NCBI GenBank assembly: GCA_023409435.1
Contig: JAEYHP010000087.1
Coordinates: 34,952 to 98,951 of the forward strand
Source of the DNA: Bacillota bacterium
GTDB lineage: Bacteria > Bacillota > Clostridia > Christensenellales > CAG-138
Length of the DNA stretch: 64,000 nucleotides
Direction: 5' to 3'
The notes under the pieces were generated by a model, which saw only the letters and a program-made list of their open reading frames with translations, was not told the origin of the DNA and did no database searches. Position 1 is the first letter of the stretch; each line of letters begins with the position of its first letter. This document shows positions 44,613 through 53,830 of this stretch, in pieces. The position numbers and the translations under genes were made by a program.

Positions 44613-45452
44613 ATGCGCTTTACCAAAGTACATGGTCTTGGAAACGACTTCCTGTTGATCGACGCCACGCAGGCCCCGGCGCGTGATTACAGCGCCATAG
44701 CGCCCGTTCTTTGCCACCGCCAGACCGGCGTGGGCGCGGACGGGCTTTTGATTGTGCTTGCTTCCTCCGTTTGCGACATCTGCATGCGCATCGTCAACGG
44801 GGACGGCAGCGAGGCGGAAATGTGCGGCAACGGCATCCGCGCGTTTTCCAAATACGTCTATGAGCGTGGGCTGGTGAAAAAGAAGGCGTTCACCGTGGAA
44901 ACGCTCGCAGGCGTCATCAGACCGCAGCTGTTGCTGGACGAAGCGGGCCTTGTCACCGGCGTGCGCGTGGATATGGGAAAACCTCTGTTTGACTGTGCGG
45001 ATGTGCCCGCAATGGGCGAGGGCGAATGCCTCAACCGCAGGCTGATCGCCTTAGACAAGGAATTCACCTTCTCCTCCGTGCGCATGGGCGTGCCCCATAC
45101 GGCGGTCATGGTAGAAGACCCGAAAACGTTCGACCTTAGGGTCTACGGCCCGGCCATTGAAAGGCACAGGACATTCCCGCAGCGCACCAACGTGAATTTT
45201 TTCCGCGTGATCGACCGGGATAACATCGAGATGCGCACCTGGGAGCGCGGCGCGGGGGCGACGCTTGCCTGCGGCACGGGCTCCTGCGGCACGGTGGTAC
45301 TGTGTGCAAAAAGTGGACTTACCAGCCGGTCGGTGGACGTACACCTGGAGCTTGGGGTATTGCATATCGATTGGGCGGAGGACGATACCGTGTATATGAC
45401 CGGCCCCGCGGAAATTTTATTTGAAGCCGACTTCCCCGAGGAAAGGCTGTGA
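44613..45452 (+). CDS. dapF: Diaminopimelate epimerase (canonical)
   Basis: A 279-residue DapF with both catalytic cysteines, Cys71 in GSEAEMCGNGIRAF and Cys220 in LACGTGSCGTVV, plus the N-terminal MRFTKVHGLGNDFLLID. It converts L,L- to meso-diaminopimelate for lysine and peptidoglycan. AGGAGG lies just before the start, and a longer frame upstream lacks a site. This copy is complete, unlike the DapF domain fused to CarB, so it is probably the working epimerase. It precedes the psuK-psuG pair with overlap or near overlap. Confidence 0.97.
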   Translation: MRFTKVHGLGNDFLLIDATQAPARDYSAIAPVLCHRQTGVGADGLLIVLASSVCDICMRIVNGDGSEAEMCGNGIRAFSKYVYERGLVKKKAFTVETLAGVIRPQLLLDEAGLVTGVRVDMGKPLFDCADVPAMGEGECLNRRLIALDKEFTFSSVRMGVPHTAVMVEDPKTFDLRVYGPAIERHRTFPQRTNVNFFRVIDRDNIEMRTWERGAGATLACGTGSCGTVVLCAKSGLTSRSVDVHLELGVLHIDWAEDDTVYMTGPAEILFEADFPEERL

Positions 45453-45490
45453 GCAACGTTTCGGCCAACCGGCCGGGAGAAGGTTCCGCC

Positions 45491-46408
45491 ATGTTGCCCG
45501 TCGTTGTCATAGGCGGAATGAACATGGACGTGCTGGGCAGGCCGCACGCGCCGCTGACGCTGCGGGATTCCAACCCGGGCAAAGTGACGCTGCGCCCCGG
45601 TGGGGTGGGCCGCAACATCGCATGGGGCATTGCGCGGCTTTCTATTCCGGTGGAGCTTGTTACTGCCGTAGGAAACGATACCTTTGGGGCAGCCCTTTTA
45701 AAAAGCTGCCGCGAGGAGGGCATCGGTACCCTGCATACCATCATTGCGCCGCGCGGCACCGGCACCTATCTTTGCCTGCACGACGCGGACGGCGACATGC
45801 TTTGCGCCATTAACCAAATGGAGGCCGTGGAAACGCTTTCCCAGGATTTTCTTGCGCCGCTTATTTCAGTATGCAATGCCGCGCCGTTTGTGGCGCTGGA
45901 CGCGAATTTGCCCGCAAGCACGCTTTCTTTCTTAGCGGAACACATCGCGGCGCCGCTGTTTGTCGACCCGGTGAGCGCGCACAAGGCGGAGCGCGTGCTG
46001 CCCATACTCTCCCGTATATACGCCATAAAGCCCAACCGGCTGGAGGCGGAGGTTATGACCGGGTTTGACTGCTCCACGCAGGATGGCATTCGGCGTGCGG
46101 CGGATTTCTTTTTGGAGCGCGGAATTAAGCGCGTGTATATTTCCTTGGGCAAGGACGGCGTATATTATACGGATGGGCGGGACCGGGGCTTCGTATCTTC
46201 CGGGATTGATGCAGATACGCCCATACGCGATTTTACCGGCGCGGGGGACGCCATGACGGCGGGGTTGATCTGGGCGGAGCTTCAAGGCTGCTCTGTGATG
46301 GGCTGTGCGCTGGCGGGCGTACGGGCCGCAGGTTCCCGCATTTTGAACGGCACGCTAGACGCCTCCCTGTTCCACAATTTTTTGGACCCGCTTGAGCATT
46401 TACAGTAA
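45491..46408 (+). CDS. psuK: Pseudouridine kinase (PfkB family)
   Basis: A PfkB kinase of 305 residues with VVVIGGMNMDVLG near the N-terminus, GGVGRNIAWGIARL and the catalytic region DFTGAGDAMTAG. With psuG directly downstream (12 bases), it should phosphorylate pseudouridine. An alternative GTG start at 45449 overlaps the dapF stop; I prefer ATG 45491 because GGGAGAAGG precedes it and the core begins there. Confidence 0.9.
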   Translation: MLPVVVIGGMNMDVLGRPHAPLTLRDSNPGKVTLRPGGVGRNIAWGIARLSIPVELVTAVGNDTFGAALLKSCREEGIGTLHTIIAPRGTGTYLCLHDADGDMLCAINQMEAVETLSQDFLAPLISVCNAAPFVALDANLPASTLSFLAEHIAAPLFVDPVSAHKAERVLPILSRIYAIKPNRLEAEVMTGFDCSTQDGIRRAADFFLERGIKRVYISLGKDGVYYTDGRDRGFVSSGIDADTPIRDFTGAGDAMTAGLIWAELQGCSVMGCALAGVRAAGSRILNGTLDASLFHNFLDPLEHLQ

Positions 46409-46420
46409 GGAGAACAAGTA

Positions 46421-47332
46421 ATGACCAATAACTCACTGCTTTCCATCAGCCCCAAAGTACAGCGGGCGCTCGACGAAGGCCGCCCGGTGATTGCGCTGGA
46501 AAGCACAATCATCTCCCATGGCATGCCTTACCCGGAAAACGTGCAGACCGCGCTCAACTGTGAGCGCATCGCGCGGGAGGCGGGCGCGGAGCCCGCTACA
46601 ATCGCCATCCTCGGCGGCAAGCTGTGTGCCGGGTTGACGGAGGAGCAGATAGACGCTTTGGGAAAGGCGGGGGCGTCCGTCGCCAAGGCGAGCAGGCGGG
46701 ATATCCCCATACTTTGCGCACAAAAAAGAGATGGAGCGACGACGGTCGCCGCCACCATGATCATCGCGGCCATAGCGGGCATCTGCGTATTCGCCACCGG
46801 CGGTATTGGCGGCGTGCACCGGGGTGCTGAAACCACAATGGATATTTCTGCGGACCTTGAGGAACTGGGCCAAACGCCCGTCGCAGTCGTCTGCGCGGGT
46901 GCAAAAAGCATACTTGACCTTGGGCTGACGCTTGAATATTTGGAAACAAAGGGTGTGCCCGTCATCGGCTACGGCACCAGTGAGCTTCCCGCGTTCTTTA
47001 CGCGCAAAAGCGGTTTTTCGGTAGACTACCGCATGGATACGCCCGGAGAAATTGCGGCATCCATCCGCATGCAGCGCGATTTGGGATACCCCGGCGGCAT
47101 GCTTATCACAAACCCCATTCCGATGGAATATTCTTTGGATGCAGACATGATGCAAAAGGCAGTCGATCAGGCGCTGCAGGAAGCCAAAAAGAAGAACATC
47201 CGCGGGAAAGAGTCCACGCCTTTCCTGCTTGCCCGGGTCAAGGAACTTACCGGCGGGGAGAGCCTCGCTTCCAATATCCAGCTTGTATACAACAACGTGC
47301 GGCTGGCCGCCGCCATTGCCTGCGCGCTGTAG
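46421..47332 (+). CDS. psuG: Pseudouridine-5'-phosphate glycosidase
   Basis: A 303-residue enzyme with ALESTIISHGMPYPEN at the N-terminus, the catalytic lysine region KASRRDIP, GGIGGVHRGAETTMDISADLEEL and the C-terminal NIQLVYNNVRLAA. It splits pseudouridine 5'-phosphate to uracil and ribose 5-phosphate. It pairs with psuK for pseudouridine salvage. I see no nucleoside transporter adjacent. Confidence 0.96.
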   Translation: MTNNSLLSISPKVQRALDEGRPVIALESTIISHGMPYPENVQTALNCERIAREAGAEPATIAILGGKLCAGLTEEQIDALGKAGASVAKASRRDIPILCAQKRDGATTVAATMIIAAIAGICVFATGGIGGVHRGAETTMDISADLEELGQTPVAVVCAGAKSILDLGLTLEYLETKGVPVIGYGTSELPAFFTRKSGFSVDYRMDTPGEIAASIRMQRDLGYPGGMLITNPIPMEYSLDADMMQKAVDQALQEAKKKNIRGKESTPFLLARVKELTGGESLASNIQLVYNNVRLAAAIACAL

Positions 47333-47393
47333 TTCAGGAGATACCCAACATTCGTCACTGTTGCATTTGTCACTCAATGCAAGAAGTTTCATT

Positions 47394-47422
47394 TTGCTTT
47401 TATACCGCATGCAAGGTATAGT
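47394..47422 (+). promoter_or_regulatory. Promoter upstream of glmS
   Basis: TTGCTT, a 17-base spacer and TATAGT, giving a leader of about 40 bases, too short for a glmS ribozyme. Confidence 0.6.
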
Positions 47423-47468
47423 ATCCGTATCTGTTTTTTTCACTGAAGCGTCATGGGAGGTAATGAAC

Positions 47469-49295
47469 ATGTGTGGAATCGTCGGTTACACCGGAACGCG
47501 CCAGGCAGCGCCAATCTTATTAAACGGCCTGTCCAAGCTTGAATACCGCGGCTATGACTCCGCAGGCCTTGCGGTGGCGGCAAACGAGCGCATCGACGTC
47601 ATCAAAGCGCAGGGCCGCCTTGCCATACTCAAGGAGCGCACAGAGGACGGTGCGAAATTAAACGGCGTATGCGGCATCGGCCACACGCGCTGGGCCACGC
47701 ACGGGGAGCCTTCCGACACGAACGCGCACCCGCACCTTTCCCACAGCGGCAGGGTGGCGGTGGTGCACAACGGCATTGTGGAAAACTATATGACGCTCCG
47801 GAACTTCCTCGCGGGCCACGGCTATACGTTCTGTTCCCAGACGGATACCGAGATTGTCTCCCAGCTTCTTGATTACTGCTACCATGGCGACCCGGTAGCG
47901 GCCGCGCAGGAGGCGATGGGGCTGTTGGAAGGCGCATTCGCTTTGGGTATTTTATTCTCCGACCATCCGGATACCATTATCGCCGCGCGCAAGGACAGCC
48001 CGCTCGTTGTAGGCCTGGGCGAAGGCGAAAACTTTATTGCGTCCGACGTACCGGCACTTTTGCAGCACACCCGCAAGGTGCTGCGTCTCCATGAGCGGGA
48101 GCTTGCCGTTATCACGCCGGATGGAGTGAAGCTGTACGATAAACAGGGTGACCCCGTCGTGCGCGAAAGCGAGACCATCACCTGGGACGTCGCCTCCGCG
48201 GAAAAGGGCGGCTACGAGCATTTCATGATCAAGGAGATCATGGAACAGCCCAAGGCCCTGCGCGATACGCTCTCCCCCCGCATGCGCAGTGGGAATATCG
48301 AGCTGGAGCTGAAACACATCACAGAAGAGGATCTCAAGCGCGTGGATAAAATACAGCTCATCGCCTGCGGTTCGGCCTGGCACGTGGGGTGCATCGGCCA
48401 GACGCTGCTGCGCGACGCGCTGCGCATTCCCGCCTCCTGCGATCTCGCCTCCGAATTCCGCTACAGCGATCCTCTGGTCAACGACAAAACGCTGTGCATC
48501 GTCATCTCCCAGAGTGGAGAGACCATCGACACGCTCTTTGCGCTAAGAGAAGCGAAGGCGCGGGGCGCGAAGATTGTCTCCATCGTAAACGTGGTGGGCA
48601 GCGCCATCGCCAACGAAAGCGACGACGTGCTCTATACCTGGGCGGGCCCCGAAATCGCCGTGGCCACCACCAAGGCGTACAGTACGCAGCTGGCTATGAT
48701 CTACCTGCTGACGCTGCATTTGGGCAAGATGCGCGGCACGCTTGCTTCCGGGCTGATCGAACAGCGCATGGAAGAGCTCAAGCTTCTGCCCCAGAAGGCG
48801 GAGAAGCTGCTAAGCGACCATACGGAAATCCAGTATCTCGCGTCCCAGTTCTTCAGCCACAAGGATGTTTACTTCATCGGCCGGAACCTCGACTACATGC
48901 TGGCGCTGGAGGGCTCCTTAAAGCTCAAGGAGGTATCTTACATCCATTCCGAGGCATACCCGGCGGGGGAACTGAAGCACGGCACCATCTCCCTCATCGA
49001 GCAGGGCACGTTGGTTGTGGCGCTGTGCACCAACCGTCCGCTGCTTGAGAAGATGATCAGCAACATCCGCGAGGTAAAAGCGCGCGGCGCGTACGTGATC
49101 GCTTTGGCACAGTCGGGCGCGCCTGGCGTTGAAGAAGCGGCGGACCATGTCATTTGGCTGCCCGAAGGCAACGCGTTTACGCTGCCCTCGCTTTCCGTGC
49201 TGCCGCTGCAGCTTCTTTCCTACTATATCTCCTCCCTCAAGGGCTGCGATATCGACAAACCCCGCAACCTCGCAAAATCCGTGACGGTGGAGTAG
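47469..49295 (+). CDS. glmS: Glutamine-fructose-6-phosphate aminotransferase
   Basis: A 608-residue GlmS. The glutaminase domain begins MCGIVGYTGT (Cys after Met removal is the nucleophile), with SHSGRVAVVHNGIVEN; two SIS domains follow (CGSAWHVG, SQSGETIDT, SYIHSEAYPAGELKHGTI), ending in DKPRNLAKSVTVE. It makes glucosamine 6-phosphate for cell-wall precursors. I start at the second of two close ATGs because the first has no room for GGGAGG. No glmS ribozyme is present. Confidence 0.97.
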   Translation: MCGIVGYTGTRQAAPILLNGLSKLEYRGYDSAGLAVAANERIDVIKAQGRLAILKERTEDGAKLNGVCGIGHTRWATHGEPSDTNAHPHLSHSGRVAVVHNGIVENYMTLRNFLAGHGYTFCSQTDTEIVSQLLDYCYHGDPVAAAQEAMGLLEGAFALGILFSDHPDTIIAARKDSPLVVGLGEGENFIASDVPALLQHTRKVLRLHERELAVITPDGVKLYDKQGDPVVRESETITWDVASAEKGGYEHFMIKEIMEQPKALRDTLSPRMRSGNIELELKHITEEDLKRVDKIQLIACGSAWHVGCIGQTLLRDALRIPASCDLASEFRYSDPLVNDKTLCIVISQSGETIDTLFALREAKARGAKIVSIVNVVGSAIANESDDVLYTWAGPEIAVATTKAYSTQLAMIYLLTLHLGKMRGTLASGLIEQRMEELKLLPQKAEKLLSDHTEIQYLASQFFSHKDVYFIGRNLDYMLALEGSLKLKEVSYIHSEAYPAGELKHGTISLIEQGTLVVALCTNRPLLEKMISNIREVKARGAYVIALAQSGAPGVEEAADHVIWLPEGNAFTLPSLSVLPLQLLSYYISSLKGCDIDKPRNLAKSVTVE

Positions 49296-49372
49296 GGGTT
49301 TATCGGATCGTAGGTATTATGAGGAGACAAAAAGTTTGACAAAAATAATATAACTAAACAAAATAATAGGAA

Positions 49373-49415
49373 AAATGCCCACTCGCGCTATAATGGCCAA
49401 GGTGGGCGTTTTATT
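49373..49415 (+). terminator. Terminator after glmS
   Basis: GCCCAC / GTGGGC arms with a 19-base loop, followed by GTTTTATTT, about 80 bases past the glmS stop. Confidence 0.6.
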
Positions 49416-49460
49416 TATGCATGAGCATTTGAAATTTACTTTCCCCATGTAATTGATAAT

Positions 49461-50000
49461 ATGAGACGTACAGACCTAACAGGAATGGCCGAAGCAAAAG
49501 CCAGAACCCTTAAAGTCCTATTTGAGTATGTTAGACTTAATCCCCAAGAAATTTTAGAAATGGGAGAAGATGCTAAAAGGCCAGTGACAGCTATGGTAGA
49601 CCGACTAGAGAACCTACGGATGAAGAAATAAAGGAAAAATCAGACAAGAAAAAAGAACGAGATATTCCATTGCAATATGCATCGTCCAAACTTACGCGCG
49701 ACTTTAAAGGTTGGTGGAATTATACTTTCGACTTTAGCCCGGATGGAAAGCACTTTAGAATATGGGTGGCTGACGAGGTTCGCCCTGAACGAATAGTGCT
49801 TGAAAATAGAAGCACCGGTCTGCAATGGTTTTTAAGTTTTATCTTGTTTTTTTGTTGAAAACCAAGAAGCCCACGCTGGAGCAATTTTGCTACTGATGAA
49901 GCTGGCTTATCATTACATCCGCTTGCACAAAAAGATTGTCCGCTTTCTTTAATAATTTAATTCAGACAAACCAAATCATCAACACAACACACTGCAATTT
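49461..50000 (+). pseudogene. Decayed C-terminal part of an AAA/OLD-like ATPase gene
   Basis: Three frames together give the C-terminal half of one ATPase. 49461-49631 encodes MRRTDLTGMAEAKAR...NPQEILEMG. A frame change near 49608 leads to PTDEEIKEKSDKKKERD and then RPERIVLENRSTGLQWFLSF. A deletion near 49900 then restores LLDEAGLSLHPLAQKD (Walker B), and another shift leads to SAFFNNLIQTNQIINTTH before stops. The Walker A part is absent. It resembles the ATPases of defence or phage-associated systems, but this copy is dead. Codon use and GC differ from the neighbours. Confidence 0.75.
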
Positions 50001-50631
50001 CTAGTTGCCATAAGGATAATAGTTATTGGCCGCTGCTTTCGGTTCAACTTCTCTTGTAATATTATACCAAGAAGTGAGAAGAACTGACAGACGCTTTGAA
50101 GAGCTAGTACGTGATTTGTGGGAATATCACATGGCCTCCTCCCATGTCGATAATAAAACTAAAATGAAGCGGTTATCTACCTAAGCATTAGGTTTAATAA
50201 ATCGCATCGACCAACTTCCGATTATCCAGAACGCAGCAGTGGAACCGAACTTCGCATTATGTCTATTGCTTTAAGTTCAGAATATTTATTTTTCAAAGGC
50301 GAGAAAATAATAAATTTTATGTCAGCTTCATTTGTGAATAATGCCGATTTTTAACGGGATGGCCAAAATAGCAATTATTAGGCGTGAGTGGTAAGCATGT
50401 TTAATGGTTGCTTGCTATAATGCATGAGCGGAAAGTAAACATCAGAAAAATGGCGCATCAGCCCATAAAGTCGTCGCTAAAGGTATGGACAAAAAGAAAC
50501 TCCTTGATAGATTAGACAATGGCCTGCCAACCAAGCCGTATTGAAACATTCCAATATCTGTGCTAGACTGACTACGTGCTTGCTGCTTACGTTTATATCA
50601 AAAATAAAAAGCATGGAAGGTGATTGCTTAC
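50001..50631. other. AT-rich relic region between the ATPase pseudogene and the sugar operon
   Basis: No intact gene. Short readable relics include an open stretch (about 50030-50184) encoding GSTSLVILYQEVRRTDRRFEELVRDLWEYH, of unknown family, and one near 50448-50544 ending KGMDKKKLLDRLDNGLPTKPY. These look like remains of further genes of an inserted island. A promoter for the sugar operon lies at its right end. Confidence 0.5.
50541..50569 (+). promoter_or_regulatory. Promoter of the first sugar operon
   Basis: TTGAAA, a 17-base spacer and TAGACT, with a leader of about 55 bases to the kinase start at 50632. Confidence 0.6.
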
Positions 50632-51579
50632 ATGTTTGATTTGATATGCGTCGGGGAGATGGTCATCGATTTCTTGCCCGGTGAAGAGCAAGGCACGTAT
50701 ATACGCAAGGCAGGCGGCGCGCCGGCTAACGTATCCATTGCAGCCGCAAGGAACGGTCTAAAAACAGGTTTTTGCGGCCGTGTGGGCGATGATGATTTTG
50801 GGCGCTTTCTCTTTACAACTCTTCAAGACAATAAAGTTTCTATTCTATGTCCCGAGCCGGTGGCCGAGGCTACGACTACCATGGCGTTTGTTACCCTTTA
50901 TCAGGGTGGCGAGCGAAGCTTTACCTTTGCCCGTAAGCCCGGCGCCGACATGTTCCTGACCAAGAGGGATGTGGATGCTGCAGGAATTCCGGAAGCGAAG
51001 ATTGTACACGCGGGCTCCTGCTCCCTTTCCAAGCCTCCGGCTTCTGAGGCGACGGCCTATGCTTTGGCTATCGGCGCAGAGGAGGGCAAACTGGTGAGTT
51101 TTGACGTGAACTACCGTGATTTGCTCTGGGGCGGGAACCGTGCGGCAGCAAAGAGGGCTGTGATCGGGGTGCTTCCTCATGTAGACCTTCTCAAGCTTTC
51201 GGAGGAGGAACTGGATTTTGCTGAGGGCGAGGCCAATATTCCGGCCATGGCAGAGGAATACGGCATCACCGCTGTTGTTGTGACGCTTGGCGCCAGGGGT
51301 GCACGCTGCTACTGGAACGGTAAGACATTCTTGATGGAAGGCTTTTTGGCCGACTGCGTGGATGCAACGGGAGCGGGGGACGCATTTTGGGGTGCATTTC
51401 TCTCGAGGGTTGTCCGTGGCGGCGTGAAGAGGCCGGTGGGACTTACCGAGGAACTGCTTCGGGAAGCCATGACCTACGGAAACCTGGCCGGGCGGCTTTG
51501 CGTACAGAAAAAAGGAGCCATCGAATCCTTGCCGACATGGGAGCAGATTGATACGCTCAGAAAGGAGCTTTCGCTTTGA
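50632..51579 (+). CDS. PfkB-family sugar kinase (fructokinase-like)
   Basis: A 315-residue PfkB kinase: N-terminal LICVGEMVIDFLP, sugar-binding GGAPANVSIAAARNG, and the catalytic DATGAGDAFWGAFLS. Closest in pattern to fructokinases. AAGG lies before the ATG. Its product would feed the epimerase and isomerase genes that overlap or follow it. Substrate is unknown. Confidence 0.88.
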   Translation: MFDLICVGEMVIDFLPGEEQGTYIRKAGGAPANVSIAAARNGLKTGFCGRVGDDDFGRFLFTTLQDNKVSILCPEPVAEATTTMAFVTLYQGGERSFTFARKPGADMFLTKRDVDAAGIPEAKIVHAGSCSLSKPPASEATAYALAIGAEEGKLVSFDVNYRDLLWGGNRAAAKRAVIGVLPHVDLLKLSEEELDFAEGEANIPAMAEEYGITAVVVTLGARGARCYWNGKTFLMEGFLADCVDATGAGDAFWGAFLSRVVRGGVKRPVGLTEELLREAMTYGNLAGRLCVQKKGAIESLPTWEQIDTLRKELSL

Positions 51580-52298
51580 GTAAGAGCGTTTGGGACCAGA
51601 AGATTATTTATTCACCCTCTCTCATCTGCCTGGATTTATGCAATCTCGAGCGGCAGGTGAAGGAGCTCGAGGAGCAGGGGTGCCCTATGCTCCATGTGGA
51701 TATTCTGGACGGGTACTTCAGCCCCAGCATGCCGATTGGCCTGGATGTGGTACGCCAACTCCGAAAAAAGACCAGCATGCCCTTCGACGTACACCTGATG
51801 GCTAACCAGCAGGACTATTTAGTCAACGAGTTGCTGGATATTGGCGTGGAGCAGCTGGTATTCCATGCGGAATCAGAGCCCCATATCGACAACCGGCTCA
51901 ACATGATTCGTCAGGCGGGGGTACGGGCTGGTGTGGCTTTGAAACCTGCCACTTCGTTGACGGTTCTTGAGTATGTTCTGGAAAAGTGCGATACTGTGAT
52001 GCTAATGCTCATCAACCCGGGTTATGCGGGCAGCGCTAAGGAACAACAGGTGCCCTATACGCAACGCAAAATAACCGAGCTGCGAAGCATGGTTCAAAGC
52101 CGTGGCCTTCCAACCAAAATTGAGATTGATGGACGGATTTCCCCTAAAAACATTGCAGAGTATGGAAAAGATCAGGTGGATATCTTTGTCACGGGGAGTA
52201 CCTGCATTAGGCGGGATGCTATTTCTGAGAGTATGGAGGCATTAAACGCGCTGCGCGCACAGGTGCTTTCGGAACAGGGAGGGAGTAGCAATGCCTAG
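51576..52298 (+). CDS. Ribulose-phosphate-3-epimerase-family enzyme (allulose-6-phosphate epimerase-like)
   Basis: A 240-residue TIM barrel of the RPE family: YSPSLICLDL, LHVDILDGYFSPSMPIG, FDVHLMAN, MLMLINPGYAG and the phosphate loop EIDGRISPKNI. The motifs and the MxHxDxxDG-like signature are kept, with a sequence closer to AlsE than to Rpe. It should epimerise a 3-ketose phosphate. The TTG start overlaps the kinase stop and has AAAGGAG upstream. It overlaps the SIS gene by 8 bases. Confidence 0.83.
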   Translation: MSKSVWDQKIIYSPSLICLDLCNLERQVKELEEQGCPMLHVDILDGYFSPSMPIGLDVVRQLRKKTSMPFDVHLMANQQDYLVNELLDIGVEQLVFHAESEPHIDNRLNMIRQAGVRAGVALKPATSLTVLEYVLEKCDTVMLMLINPGYAGSAKEQQVPYTQRKITELRSMVQSRGLPTKIEIDGRISPKNIAEYGKDQVDIFVTGSTCIRRDAISESMEALNALRAQVLSEQGGSSNA

Positions 52299-52857
52299 TT
52301 TCAGCTATGAAGCCATAAGGGAACTGGTACTAAATGAGCTGGATGCCTCGCTTTCATCCATCAAAGCGGAAGAAGTGGAGCTGCTGATAGAGGCGGTACT
52401 TGAAGCACGGCGGGTATTCTTTGTAGGCGTAGGCCGTGTGCTGCTTTCCCTGGAAGCGATAGCCAAACGCTGGGCCCACCTGGGAATTGATACGCATATC
52501 GTGGGGGAGATTACAGAGCCCGCCATCACGCCAGGCGATCTTTTGATTGTTGGCTCGGGCAGCGGGACAACGCTGTTTCCGGCTGGCATTGCGCAAAAGG
52601 CACATGCTTTGGGGGCAAAGGTCGTCCACATTGGCTCAAACCCTAATAGCCCTCTGAAGGACATCTCCGCTTTTATGGTACGTATTCCGGTGCGAACCAA
52701 GTATTATCTCGAGGACGAAATCGATTCCAGCCAGCCTATGACTTCTCTTTTTGAGCAGACATTGCTGCTGTTGGGGGACGTTGTGGCGAAAATGATTATT
52801 GACAGGCAGGGCTTGGATCTCAAAGGACTGTGGCAGTACCATGCCAATTTAGAATGA
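52291..52857 (+). CDS. hxlB: SIS-domain isomerase, 6-phospho-3-hexuloisomerase-like
   Basis: A 188-residue single SIS domain: ARRVFFVGVGRVLLSLEAIAKRWAHLG, LLIVGSGSGTTLF and HALGAKVVHIGSNPNSPL are typical of PHI/HxlB. Such enzymes convert hexulose 6-phosphates to fructose 6-phosphate. No hexulose-phosphate synthase is adjacent, so here it probably isomerises another hexulose phosphate made by the kinase and epimerase. The link is inferred. Confidence 0.82.
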   Translation: MPSFSYEAIRELVLNELDASLSSIKAEEVELLIEAVLEARRVFFVGVGRVLLSLEAIAKRWAHLGIDTHIVGEITEPAITPGDLLIVGSGSGTTLFPAGIAQKAHALGAKVVHIGSNPNSPLKDISAFMVRIPVRTKYYLEDEIDSSQPMTSLFEQTLLLLGDVVAKMIIDRQGLDLKGLWQYHANLE

Positions 52858-52912
52858 GACCCCTATTGCCAGAAGATACCTGAACAATTAAAGAGTAATG
52901 GAGGATTATTAT

Positions 52913-53596
52913 ATGAAACGCTCAGAAATTAACGCCATCATCCGCCGGTTTGAGGCCATGCTGGAGGAGCATCGCTTTGAACTGCCGCCTTTTTTAAAGT
53001 TCACGCCGGAGGAGTGGCAGTTTAAGGGCCATGAATATGACGAAATCCGGGATAACATGCTGGGTTGGGACGTAACCGATTATGGTATGGGGGATTATGC
53101 GCATCTTGGCCTGGCCCTGATTACCCTGCGCAACGGCAACGTAAATAATAAAAAGTATACCAAATCCTACGCCGAGAAGATTATCATGTGCGACGAGGGG
53201 CAGGTTTCTCCTATGCATTTTCATTGGAACAAGATGGAAGATATTATTAACCGCGGCGGCGGCAACATCGAGTTTAAGCTCTATAACGCCACGGAAGATG
53301 AACGACTCGCGGACACCGATGTGGAAATATGCCAAGATGGCCGCCGCTACATGGTACCTGCAGGCACGCCTATCGTACTGCGTCCCGGAGACAGCCTTTC
53401 GCTCTATCCCTATTATTACCATGAGTTCGTCATTCCCAAGGGATATGGTTCGGTACTGATCGGCGAAGTGTCCATGTGCAACGACGATAAGACGGATAAT
53501 CGCTTCCTTGAACCGCTGGGCCGCTTCCCTACCATCGAGGAGGACGAGGCGCCTTACAGACTGTTGTGCACGGAATACCCTGTAGCGAAGGATTGA
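52913..53596 (+). CDS. D-lyxose ketol-isomerase family cupin
   Basis: A 227-residue cupin with the metal-binding region SPMHFHWNKMEDIINRGGG and a downstream LYPYYYHEF, as in D-lyxose isomerases (also active on mannose). It follows the SIS gene by 55 bases, and GGAGG precedes the start. It would interconvert an aldose and a ketose at the entry to the pathway. Substrate assignment is by family only. Confidence 0.85.
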   Translation: MKRSEINAIIRRFEAMLEEHRFELPPFLKFTPEEWQFKGHEYDEIRDNMLGWDVTDYGMGDYAHLGLALITLRNGNVNNKKYTKSYAEKIIMCDEGQVSPMHFHWNKMEDIINRGGGNIEFKLYNATEDERLADTDVEICQDGRRYMVPAGTPIVLRPGDSLSLYPYYYHEFVIPKGYGSVLIGEVSMCNDDKTDNRFLEPLGRFPTIEEDEAPYRLLCTEYPVAKD

Positions 53597-53702
53597 ACTT
53601 TGGTCCCCGGTTAACCTTTGTGGTCGATTATATCGGCGCATGAAGTTTAGCAAAATGCATATTGATCTCTGACTGTCTGAAAGGGTAGCCGGAGCCCATG
53701 AC

Positions 53703-53729
53703 AAAAAGCCAGCTTTAAGCTGGCTTTTT
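53703..53729. terminator. Bidirectional terminator after the lyxose isomerase gene
   Basis: 13-bp arms (AAAAAGCCAGCTT and its complement) around one base give A and T runs on both sides. Confidence 0.85.
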
Positions 53730-53756
53730 GGCGGTAAGACCATTCATGGATCCTTC

Positions 53757-53789
53757 AAAAAAGTAGGCCCCGCTTTTTTTGCGGGGCCT
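53757..53789 (-). terminator. Terminator of the DUF4432 operon
   Basis: 9-bp stem AGGCCCCGC / GCGGGGCCT with a T7 loop (read on the plus strand); the minus strand tail is ACTTTTTTG, 40 bases past the DUF4432 stop. Confidence 0.8.
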
Positions 53790-53830
53790 GAGTGGTGGTA
53801 GGTGCCATACCTGTACTTATATAAGCGCTA

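Noticed and set aside
47333..47468. glmS ribozyme upstream of glmS
   Set aside because: The gap is 136 bases, most of it before the predicted transcription start; the ribozyme core is absent.
49461..49631. Intact small gene encoding a 56-residue protein
   Set aside because: It fits better as the upstream piece of the frameshifted ATPase that continues in the next frame.
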